The translations under genes and the position numbers were made by a program. Source: CAYTPI01 sp964439625 (GTDB taxonomy: Bacteria > Chloroflexota > Anaerolineae > Aggregatilineales > UBA3940). From it: a stretch of 64,000 bases of DNA. The stretch covers positions 34,371-98,370 of the forward strand of contig CAYTPI010000014.1 in NCBI GenBank assembly GCA_964439625.1, written 5' to 3'. The notes beneath the pieces are model-generated. The model saw only the letters and a program-made list of their open reading frames with translations, searched no databases and was not told the DNA's origin. Positions 8,756 to 16,523 of this stretch are shown here, one piece after another. The number at the start of each line of letters is the position of its first letter. Within the stretch, counting starts at the first letter, position 1.

Positions 8756-8779
8756 TTTTTGGGGATATGCCCCCAAAAA
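8756..8779 (-). other. Intergenic stem-loop after the VirD4-like gene
   Basis: Perfect 9-base arms TTTTTGGGG/CCCCAAAAA with a 6-base loop, in the ~210-base spacer between the end of the coupling-ATPase gene (8911) and the 41-aa gene (8700). There is no run of T after the stem on the minus strand, so it fits an mRNA-processing or stabilising hairpin better than an intrinsic terminator. The rest of 8701-8910 holds no gene that I can support. Confidence 0.5.
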
Positions 8780-8910
8780 TTGGGTTTTCAAATAAATTTA
8801 ACAAAGCGTGCGCTGGCTTTGGGTGGTGCTCAAGGCAGCGCACAGCGTTAGCGTCAATTTCTTTGCTGTCGCGGGTAGGCGGCAGCAAGGGGCAAGACTG
8901 TTACTGCAAA

Positions 8911-10884
8911 CTAGCGCCCGCCACCGATCTTGGCTGGGCCTTTGGCGGCCTCCGCTTCAGCCGCGCGCTGATCCTTGATGCTCTGCGGCACCTCGAAGGA
9001 CATTGGGCGCTTCATAATCATGGCGTCGTTTTCCGTCAGGCCAGCCAAGCGCTTATTCCAGTCTTCGCGCTGGTACATACGCGTCAGCTTGGCGAAGATG
9101 ATCACCTGCGTGGCGTAGCTTTCAGTCACAAAGCGGCTGAAGATGATGGCATTGCCGCGGCCCGGCGTCTGGATTTCGTCGGCAGTCAGCAGTTGGCGCT
9201 GGCGCGGCATGCTGCTGCCACTAGAGCCAGGCTTATCTTCGCCGACGCCGCTGGGCAGGCCAAACGAGAAACTGCTGTTGTCCTCGCCACCGACGGTCGT
9301 CTGCCCGCTGGCTTTGGAGTAGAACTCGGCTGTTTCTTGGTCACAGCCACCGAAGATCACCTGGGTTGCCATACCGGCAAAGAGGGCGTTGGTGGCGTCG
9401 TTCCCGTAGATCATGTGGAACTGTCCCTTGGTCTGGGCGGCGATCAGGATGCTGATGCGGCGCTTACGCACCAGGTTGACGTCCTGCACGAGGCTGTCGA
9501 GCTTGCCCAGCGTCGGGAATTCATCGAGAATTACCCCAACTGGGATCGGCAGCGGGCCGCGGTTCTTCTCACCGATTGTGTCAAGGTCGAGCATTAATTT
9601 ACGCAGCACACCACCTAGGTAGGGGGCGTAAACGGAGCGCATCCGGCCTGGGCACGAGAGCACAACAGCACAGGGCTGCTCGGTCAGCACTTCTGCGGCG
9701 AAGTCAGAGCGGCTGGTCGCATCACGAGCGGTGGTATCTGCCCAACCCGTCAGTGATGTGGAGAGGGTCGCGACGACGTTCGACGCGAGGCGTCCGTCGG
9801 CGGCCAGTGAGGCGATAAAGCTGTTCGCCAGCCGGTAGGCGTCGTCTTCCTTTTCTTCAAGACGTTTACCGATGAAGTCAACGTCAGAGAGCGCCTCGTA
9901 GATTTCGCCAAGGCTGCTGAAGCGCAGCAAACAGGCCGAGAGCAGCATCGAGGCTGAGTCCGTCCAGAATTTGTTGTCGCCGTTACCCGGTGGCACCAAC
10001 ACGTCCGCAATCGAGCGGGCATCAGAGATCGTCTGGATGCCTTCACCGAGGTTGAAGCGCGGGAATATCTTTGAGGTTGGGTCATGCACGATCACTTGGT
10101 GGCCGGTCACCGCGGCGAACCTCATCACCTTGGGCGTTAGTTCACCCTGCGGGTCAACGACGATCACCGAGTGTGCGTTCTCCATGTGGTCAGCGATTGC
10201 CGGGAGAATGATACTCTGTGATTTACCAGAACCAGGGGCACCAATTGTCATGATGCCACGAGCGATGTCTTCACCAGAGAGGTTCATGCGCCCCATGCCC
10301 ATATCAAGGCGCATATACTTTCGACTGTCGCCTTTGCCGGGTTTAGCCCCCCAGAAGGCACCGAGTAAGGTCATCCCTTGTGGGTCAGGCTTCCGGAAGC
10401 GACCGAATTCACGCCAGCGGCAGAAGTGCGCCGAACCAGAGTCGCCGCGCACACGCATAGGGTCGCGGATGTAGTTGACATGCTCGCGCACTGGGCCACC
10501 GTCACGTAGGACGAACCATGTGATCGCCAACCCTAGCACAAACATGACTGCTAACATGACACCACCCAAACCAAAGCGAGCACCATCCCAGCCCGCTGGG
10601 CCGATAATGAGCCCACTGATGCCCTGCCCAGTTGAGAGCCCCCGGCGAACGAAGAACTCGCCAGAAACAAGGATACCGATGTGAGCTAGGCTGACAAAGG
10701 TGAACAGCGACGCAATTAGGATGCCCTGAGCCGCCTTACCAAAAAAGCCTTGACTCAGGCCGCGGCGTCCGCTGGTGCCCATCCACCAACCAATGCCATA
10801 CCAAACAATAACTGTAATGGGGATCACCGCCCAGATGCTGGTGCGAATGATGTCTTGACCGTTTATAAATAACCAGTAGAGCAT
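8911..10884 (-). CDS. virD4: VirD4/TraG-type type IV coupling ATPase
   Basis: 657 aa from the ATG at 10884; AAAGGG lies ~9 bases upstream, which favours it over a GTG two codons earlier (10890). The first ~125 residues hold about three membrane segments. The cytoplasmic part has Walker A GAPGSGKS near residue 215 (TIGAPGSGKSQSIILPAI), followed by VIVVDPQGEL, and Walker B VILDEFPTLGKL near 450, the hallmark of TraG/VirD4 proteins. A lid region (~270-360) corresponds to the all-alpha domain. The family recruits substrates to the secretion channel at the cytoplasmic membrane. Here no relaxase is encoded nearby, so the substrate is probably protein rather than DNA; that is an inference. Confidence 0.92.
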   Translation of the reverse strand: MLYWLFINGQDIIRTSIWAVIPITVIVWYGIGWWMGTSGRRGLSQGFFGKAAQGILIASLFTFVSLAHIGILVSGEFFVRRGLSTGQGISGLIIGPAGWDGARFGLGGVMLAVMFVLGLAITWFVLRDGGPVREHVNYIRDPMRVRGDSGSAHFCRWREFGRFRKPDPQGMTLLGAFWGAKPGKGDSRKYMRLDMGMGRMNLSGEDIARGIMTIGAPGSGKSQSIILPAIADHMENAHSVIVVDPQGELTPKVMRFAAVTGHQVIVHDPTSKIFPRFNLGEGIQTISDARSIADVLVPPGNGDNKFWTDSASMLLSACLLRFSSLGEIYEALSDVDFIGKRLEEKEDDAYRLANSFIASLAADGRLASNVVATLSTSLTGWADTTARDATSRSDFAAEVLTEQPCAVVLSCPGRMRSVYAPYLGGVLRKLMLDLDTIGEKNRGPLPIPVGVILDEFPTLGKLDSLVQDVNLVRKRRISILIAAQTKGQFHMIYGNDATNALFAGMATQVIFGGCDQETAEFYSKASGQTTVGGEDNSSFSFGLPSGVGEDKPGSSGSSMPRQRQLLTADEIQTPGRGNAIIFSRFVTESYATQVIIFAKLTRMYQREDWNKRLAGLTENDAMIMKRPMSFEVPQSIKDQRAAEAEAAKGPAKIGGGR

Positions 10885-10932
10885 GAGCACTACCCTTTCA
10901 TTACCTAGGGAACATCCACGGTTTCCTACATA

Positions 10933-11457
10933 TTAATATTCGTATTCAAAGTACTCGAAATCGTCCTCATCTGAGGTTTCTTCGCCGGTATTACCTTCAC
11001 CGGTTGCCGCTAAGCCAGCGGAAGCACTGGGCGGCGGGCCTTCAAAGCCAAGGTTGAGTGATGGCGGCACAGCTGTTGCCCCGACTGTTTCAGTATTAGT
11101 TGTCTCTGGGAGCACCGGATCGTCGAACCAGATGTCATCATCATAGTCCAAGTCAATGTACTCCTCAACTTCTGCTGGTGGGGGCGTCGCAGCGCCTGCT
11201 GCGGCGGCACCAGTTGCTGCTGCCACGGCTGCTGGCTGAACCGCTGCCACTTGTTGGGTTACAGCCGCATTATTATCAGGTGCCTCTAGAGCAGGGGCAG
11301 TTTCAGCCCCAGCGGCTGCCGGGTCGATGCCATCCAACCTATTCTGGATATTTTGGAGACGCTTTAGCTCCTTAACAAGCAGAATAGGCCATTCTTGCCA
11401 AGAGTTATATGCGTCAAGTTCAAGGTCTGTAAAGGTGCTCTTGTCTTTTTTTGCCAT
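10933..11457 (-). CDS. Small acidic Ala-rich protein between virB4 and virD4 (174 aa)
   Basis: No family recognised. Residues 1-45 may form a helix (WPILLVKELKRLQNIQNRLDG); residues ~48-100 are Ala/Pro-rich and disordered; two acidic aromatic clusters follow (EEYIDLDYDDDIWFDD and the extreme C-terminus DEDDFEYFEYEY). No signal peptide or membrane segment. GAGGG lies upstream of the ATG. Its position between the two ATPases, and an exposed acidic tyrosine-rich C-terminus, would suit an adaptor that docks on the coupling protein or a substrate signal. Neither is shown by the sequence. Confidence 0.6.
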   Translation of the reverse strand: MAKKDKSTFTDLELDAYNSWQEWPILLVKELKRLQNIQNRLDGIDPAAAGAETAPALEAPDNNAAVTQQVAAVQPAAVAAATGAAAAGAATPPPAEVEEYIDLDYDDDIWFDDPVLPETTNTETVGATAVPPSLNLGFEGPPPSASAGLAATGEGNTGEETSDEDDFEYFEYEY

Positions 11458-11495
11458 GTGCTTTCACCCTCTGTTATTCGAAAAACGATTAATCA

Positions 11496-11529
11496 GCAGC
11501 CCACCATCTGTAGAGAGATGAGGGGCTGC
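11496..11529 (-). other. Stem-loop between virB4 and the acidic small gene
   Basis: Outer arms GCAGCCC/GGGCTGC enclose inner arms CATCT/AGATG. On the minus strand a T5 run occurs about ten bases beyond the stem, so weak termination or mRNA end protection after the VirB4 gene is plausible. Confidence 0.45.
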
Positions 11530-11540
11530 GAAGTTAACAA

Positions 11541-13691
11541 TTAAGAGCCACCGAAGCGCGCAAATTCCGCGGGTGATGCTCGGTTGTACAGATACCAAAT
11601 GCCCTCATCCATGATGTCGAGAACCATGTGGAAACGAGGCAGTGACTTGATGATCTTACGATGCTGTTCGGTGTAGTGGTCAAAGGCTGGGTCGGTAACG
11701 AAGTCATTTGCACCGCGTTGGTTGAAGATGACGCGGATTGGGCAGTTCTCAAAGATGAGACGCGCCTCACCTTCCATAAAGATACTCATTTGCTGGTCGA
11801 TGACAATGACCTTCTTACGACGGGTACGCAGCGTCTTAACCGCGGTAATCAAGAATTTAAGCAGTGACTTATGGCGCATCATACGGTAGACCTCGTCTAC
11901 TGCGATGATGCGGGGTGTATCGTCTTTCATTGCATCACGCATCAATGCTGCGATTGTCTGTGTGTAAGCCAATGCGACCATGATCGGGTCTTCTTCCAGC
12001 TTGTGGTAACTGAAGACACGCGGCTCGCGTGAGTTACGCAGACTAAAGTCAACCGAGGTGTGACCGTTCAAGAAGGACGCCCATGGGCCGTTGCCTGTGC
12101 ACAAACCGCCGATTTCGTCAGCGAGGTCACGAGCAACCATCCGGATATGGTCTTTCTCACCGAGTGTGGTGAGGTAGTTGCAGATGTCTTCTGTGAGCGG
12201 AGTCTTGTCCGGGGTGATCTCCTCAAGACTGTCAAACAGTGAATAGAAATACTCAAGTGATTGCCCCAAAAGTGAACGCTCAATGTTACCACGTTGGTCA
12301 CCACCGAGGGGGCGCTGCATCACTGTCTCATAAAGGCGGATGGTGTGGTTAATCTGTTCTGTGAGGCGCAGGTACATCACGTCTTGCGGGTTAAGGCAGG
12401 TGTGCTGTGCTGACATCACAAATGGCTCGAAGCCGAACCCGTTTGCGAGCAGTTTACCATGACCCATTGGCTCCAGTAGGTCGAACGAAATACCGTTATG
12501 AGCGTATTCACGCGTTAGGTACACGTTCAGGCCGAATGTCTTACCGACACCGGTCAGCCCGACCCATAGCTCGTGTGTGGCACGCTTATCTTTCCATGAG
12601 TCATGTAAAAGTGGGTACCCACCACCAACGGACTCTCCGCGCAGAATACCACGCAGGTTGTCTAGCTTACGAATACCTAAGAAACCAAGGGTCAAAGCGG
12701 TTTGCTCAGATGTCATCGGCCAAGTTGACTGAATGCCAATTTGTTTCGATGGTGTTAGCGAAAAGAACTGCGCGGCATGGCGTTGGTCAACACCGACCTC
12801 ATGGCGGAAGCCAATGAAGGGCTTCATGCGGTTCAGGATTTCGTCGCGGCGTTCTTTGAGGGTTGTCATTTCACGGGCTGCTAGCGCAATCACAACTTGA
12901 ACATCATGCAGAGACTGGCCTGCGTTCAAGTCTGCCAGCGTTGCTTCTGCATCATAGATGCGCTTTTCACCCTGACTGTCTTTACCTGATGAGGTAGACA
13001 AGTGTGTGTAGTACGCGTTAACCACACCCTCAAGGCGTGATACCGCGGCTGATGGTTCCCAAGACTTCGGAATATCGACTGCCATTGCGATTGGAATACC
13101 CATGCTGAACAAGGTCGCCAGCGGGCGGAAGAACGTCCAGTCTACTGGGCGGAACATATAACTGGTCATAAAGCATAGATAGGGGCGACCACCGGGGCGA
13201 CCAACCGGAGCCAGGTGCCAGAAGTATGGCGTCTGCCGAACCTCATAGCGACCAACCGCCAGCGGTGGCCATTCAGAGGGGTAAACACTGGTTTCAAAGG
13301 CACTCGCAGCAGCCATGGCAACAGAACTGTCGATCACGTTTTCCTCTGACCACATCGCCAGACCGCAAATAGCGCGTTGGTATGACCCAGCCGCGTCGAG
13401 ACCTTCATAAAAACGACGATATTCCATCAAGCGAGCACGACGGAAAGGATGATCGACTTCAGACGCTGTTTCTACAGTCCAATCGATGAGCTCTTGCAGA
13501 CTTGTAGGGACATGCCACGTCGCGATGCGGACTGGTTCTTGCTGCGCTTGCAGCCATGATGAAAACTTGTTCTGTAACGTGTATAACGCCTCATCTTCAG
13601 CATGAAGCATGATGTCGAATGGTTCAATTAAGAATGAGTAAGGCCGGAGTGTTTTTTTCTCGCCGGCTGTTGGTGAAATACTGGCAGCCAC
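11541..13691 (-). CDS. virB4: VirB4-family type IV secretion ATPase
   Basis: 716 aa, starting at a GTG (13689-13691) with AAGGA about 8 bases upstream. The N-terminal ~350 residues match the VirB4/TraC N-domain layout (substrate-processing region, ARFRRAR-like helices, GRPYLCFMTSYMFRPVDW). Walker A is VGLTGVGKT near residue 378, Walker B IIAVDEVYRMM near 595, followed by KVIVIDQQMS, the usual sensor strand. VirB4 powers pilus assembly and substrate transfer at the inner face of the channel. It follows the PrgI/VirB3-like gene directly, the order conserved in virB3-virB4 and prgI-virB4 pairs. No VirB11 ATPase is visible, as is usual for systems of monoderm type. Confidence 0.9.
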   Translation of the reverse strand: MAASISPTAGEKKTLRPYSFLIEPFDIMLHAEDEALYTLQNKFSSWLQAQQEPVRIATWHVPTSLQELIDWTVETASEVDHPFRRARLMEYRRFYEGLDAAGSYQRAICGLAMWSEENVIDSSVAMAAASAFETSVYPSEWPPLAVGRYEVRQTPYFWHLAPVGRPGGRPYLCFMTSYMFRPVDWTFFRPLATLFSMGIPIAMAVDIPKSWEPSAAVSRLEGVVNAYYTHLSTSSGKDSQGEKRIYDAEATLADLNAGQSLHDVQVVIALAAREMTTLKERRDEILNRMKPFIGFRHEVGVDQRHAAQFFSLTPSKQIGIQSTWPMTSEQTALTLGFLGIRKLDNLRGILRGESVGGGYPLLHDSWKDKRATHELWVGLTGVGKTFGLNVYLTREYAHNGISFDLLEPMGHGKLLANGFGFEPFVMSAQHTCLNPQDVMYLRLTEQINHTIRLYETVMQRPLGGDQRGNIERSLLGQSLEYFYSLFDSLEEITPDKTPLTEDICNYLTTLGEKDHIRMVARDLADEIGGLCTGNGPWASFLNGHTSVDFSLRNSREPRVFSYHKLEEDPIMVALAYTQTIAALMRDAMKDDTPRIIAVDEVYRMMRHKSLLKFLITAVKTLRTRRKKVIVIDQQMSIFMEGEARLIFENCPIRVIFNQRGANDFVTDPAFDHYTEQHRKIIKSLPRFHMVLDIMDEGIWYLYNRASPAEFARFGGS

Positions 13692-13759
13692 TTTATTTTT
13701 CCTTCGATAACGGCGGGCGTTTTTTCTTTGCTAACATTCTCGTTGTGGCAACTGAGTTG

Positions 13760-14245
13760 TTACGGTGCTTCTTCTGTTAACTGCTCGAACGGATTATTGA
13801 CAACTTGAAGACCACCAGAGTCAAGGTCACGGATGTCGCGAAAGAACACCAGCTCGCCGATCTCATCCTGTTCGGTCTGTTCATCCGGTAAGTTAAATAC
13901 CTCCTCGCAAAGCAAGGCAGCGCTGTCATCTTCAATTTGCATTGCTTGAGCCAGCGCGCCAATGACCGGCCCACCACCCTGCATATGGCGGGTGGCTACC
14001 ATGCCATGCAGTGATTTCGCAATAAACATGGCTAAGGGGGTACCGTGTACAGGCTGCGTTGCTGCAATACCTGCTGCAAATGCGACGATACCAATTAAGC
14101 ATGCCAGCACAAAACCGAAAGCCTGTGCTGAAACATAAACAATCAGGCCAGACGCGAAGCCAGCCATTAGTAAACGTGGAAATGAGATCGGGCCAATCCC
14201 CTTCTCTTCACGCTTCAGAACATTCGTGCGCATTCTTGCAACCAT
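13760..14245 (-). CDS. PrgI/VirB3-like membrane protein
   Basis: 161 aa. A short basic N-terminus with GIGPISFPRLLMAGFASG is followed by two closely spaced membrane helices (about 27-64), then GTPLAMFIAKSLHGMVATRHM, which matches the PrgI pattern of a proline-leading amphipathic helix after the membrane hairpin. A ~75-residue acidic cytoplasmic tail follows, which is longer than in most PrgI proteins. AGAGG lies ~9 bases before the ATG. It lies immediately upstream of the VirB4-like gene (68-base spacer). The assignment rests on topology, the short motif and gene order; sequence identity is likely low. Confidence 0.65.
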   Translation of the reverse strand: MVARMRTNVLKREEKGIGPISFPRLLMAGFASGLIVYVSAQAFGFVLACLIGIVAFAAGIAATQPVHGTPLAMFIAKSLHGMVATRHMQGGGPVIGALAQAMQIEDDSAALLCEEVFNLPDEQTEQDEIGELVFFRDIRDLDSGGLQVVNNPFEQLTEEAP

Positions 14246-14408
14246 AATTTTACCTCTGATTTAATCCTAACTAACATATAAAGCACGAGCAGATAAAATG
14301 GACAAGTCTCAATCAGTCTCACTGGTTGACGATTTTAATCATAACACAGACATGCACAGCCTTGGAGTCTCTCTCTGACCGGGCACATTATGGAAAGCGC
14401 TGCACACA

Positions 14409-16376
14409 TTATTGTAACTGTGCAAAGTACTGGTACCCCGCAATACTGATGCCCACAAAGCGGCTGCCATCCCAGTTGAACGCTGAGACAACATCAATTG
14501 CTTCACCGGGTGGAATGCCATCTTCGATGGTATCCGGCACGAACGGTGTTGCGACTGCGGTTGCTTCCTCATCGGCATCATCACCGGTAACAGTTGGCGT
14601 TGCCTGCGGTGTTGCCGTCGGCACAACGATGATGTCTGTCTCTGATGTGATCGGCGTGATCTTCGGGCCTGTGGGGAAAGTCTCATCTGGTGGCACTTCG
14701 TCAGCATACACCACAAACACATCATCTTGGTTCAGGAAGGCAGGAACACGCTCGCTTGGGTTGAATACATTATATGTAACGCGCAGTTGGTCTGGCCCAT
14801 CTTCGATTGAAACGAGCTGGACATTTTCAACCAATATTTCAACAGAAGGCGCGACCAAGTCAACCGGGCGAACATACTCAAGAATGTACACCAGCGGCGG
14901 GAGGTTTTGACTTGTTGAGATGTTGAGTGTGGCTGAAGAACTAATGGTACGCGGCACAAGGTACGCCACAGTGCCAGTCAGAGTGTCGCCCGGCTGGATC
15001 AACTGCCCACTAATTGGAATATAGTTGGTGAAGACAGCATTGAGTGTCACCGTTGAATAGCGCTGACCGATTGTATCTAGCAGGCTAAACGTCACGTTGC
15101 GCAGATCTATCGGCGCGTCGTCTGGTGCCGTGATTTCGACATCAACCAGCAAGTAGGCCAGGTCATCGGGAAGCTGTGCCCCTTCGTCGTCACCGAGCGA
15201 GGTGTAGCTATCTAACACAGTGATTGTGCCAACATCACCGGGAAGTGTTTCTTCATCGCCGATCTGCGAAATACTGACTGCTCCAGGTAAGCCAGATGCT
15301 TGATCCAGCAGTTCTTGGTCAATTGGATAGTTCCCAGAGATAACTAAGCGATCATTAGCACCCGTTTCACCGAGAAGCACAATCGCAATACCTGGCTCTG
15401 ACTGCTGGAAGATAGTCGTATCTTGTTGGATGACACGGTCAATACTTTCAACCACAAAGGTCAGAATGTTGCCCGTGCTCATATGGAGCAGCAGTTCATC
15501 GCCGGGGGCTACTTTTTCCATCAACGATTGATTGTCCGGTGTATACGGGATGCCCAACACAGGCTTAATCAGCAACCCAGAAATCCATGAGGCGACATCA
15601 GGGTTGCGCTCGTCGTAACTCCACTCTGCCACATCGATTGGCTTTTGCTGCACGACATAAACGCGTGACGAGATACCCTGTGGCTGGACTTCGAGCAAAA
15701 TCGGATAGTAGTCCTCAAAGTCGCCCGCACCGACAATACTACCGATGTTTTCCAACGCCAAAGGTGTCTCAGTGACGGTCGGTGTTTGGGCAACAAGGGC
15801 AGTCAATTCAAGAACTGCATCCGCAGTCTGGGTGGCGCGCCGTGGTGGAATAGCCTCGCCGTCATCAGCAATGACAACACCATCGTCTCCAGAAATTGAG
15901 CGGAAGACCAAAAATGCGATTAAACAGATGAGGGCAACAATACCGACTCCTGCGCCGATGCGCACTGGCATCGGCAGGCCTTCCTCATCATCGGCAGCAC
16001 CGCCTGGCTTAGCGGTTGCTTCATCAAAGTCTTTGCCAGCTTCGACGGCTTCTCGAATCCACCCTGGGACTTGAACCCAGCGGTTACCAGTAACAATCGG
16101 CACTTGACCAGAATTGTAGTAGTTAATCATCTGCTCTGTCAGTGACACGGCAGCTTCGTCAGGAATATCACCCTGACCTAGTGAGGACATTGCCTCGTCA
16201 TACGCACGCTCATAGAAAGCTTGACGCTCTGTTGGCACACTCTCCCAGAGTTCGTTGAGTTCGGCATCGCTCATCGCCATCAACTCGTTCATCGAATAAT
16301 AGCGATCTTCGAGTTCAGGCTTCGGAGCGTCCTCCCCCTCTATTATATTTTCGTCACCCTCAAACTCAGAAAACAT
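14409..16376 (-). CDS. Bitopic protein with cysteine-less sortase-like domain and DUF4352-like domain (655 aa)
   Basis: Cytoplasmic residues 1-135 are acidic and helical; one membrane helix lies at about 139-159 (GAGVGIVALICLIAFLVF); the rest is predicted outside. Residues ~218-352 have the strand order of a sortase barrel (PGDELLLHMSTG, TFVVESIDRV, DTTIFQ, GIAIVLLGE, DRLVISG), but the catalytic TxTC position reads VLLGE and no active-site His is evident; Arg is kept. Residues ~375-480 resemble the DUF4352 Ig-like fold (LLVDVEITAP, LIQPGDTLTGTVAYLVP). A TPQATPTVT linker lies near the end. It sits between the VirB6-like and PrgI-like genes, the place where VirB8-type scaffold proteins are found. 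The sortase comparison is made by eye and needs a structure model. Confidence 0.6.
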   Translation of the reverse strand: MFSEFEGDENIIEGEDAPKPELEDRYYSMNELMAMSDAELNELWESVPTERQAFYERAYDEAMSSLGQGDIPDEAAVSLTEQMINYYNSGQVPIVTGNRWVQVPGWIREAVEAGKDFDEATAKPGGAADDEEGLPMPVRIGAGVGIVALICLIAFLVFRSISGDDGVVIADDGEAIPPRRATQTADAVLELTALVAQTPTVTETPLALENIGSIVGAGDFEDYYPILLEVQPQGISSRVYVVQQKPIDVAEWSYDERNPDVASWISGLLIKPVLGIPYTPDNQSLMEKVAPGDELLLHMSTGNILTFVVESIDRVIQQDTTIFQQSEPGIAIVLLGETGANDRLVISGNYPIDQELLDQASGLPGAVSISQIGDEETLPGDVGTITVLDSYTSLGDDEGAQLPDDLAYLLVDVEITAPDDAPIDLRNVTFSLLDTIGQRYSTVTLNAVFTNYIPISGQLIQPGDTLTGTVAYLVPRTISSSATLNISTSQNLPPLVYILEYVRPVDLVAPSVEILVENVQLVSIEDGPDQLRVTYNVFNPSERVPAFLNQDDVFVVYADEVPPDETFPTGPKITPITSETDIIVVPTATPQATPTVTGDDADEEATAVATPFVPDTIEDGIPPGEAIDVVSAFNWDGSRFVGISIAGYQYFAQLQ

Positions 16377-16523
16377 TGGGAAATCTTTCAGCTTTTTTTC
16401 TTCTCAAGGATTAGCGTAACTATACTATGTGTTTATTAATAAGTACTTAATAAAGTGAAAACTGATAAAAAATGCATCGAGGTGCCCGCCAAACCTGATG
16501 ATATACCTCGAGTTTACTCTGAT

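Noticed and set aside
8767..9597. Plus-strand open frame of 276 codons opposite the VirD4-like gene
   Set aside because: It is antisense to a gene with clear motifs, has no protein-like composition or ribosome site, and its openness follows from the codon use of the opposite strand.
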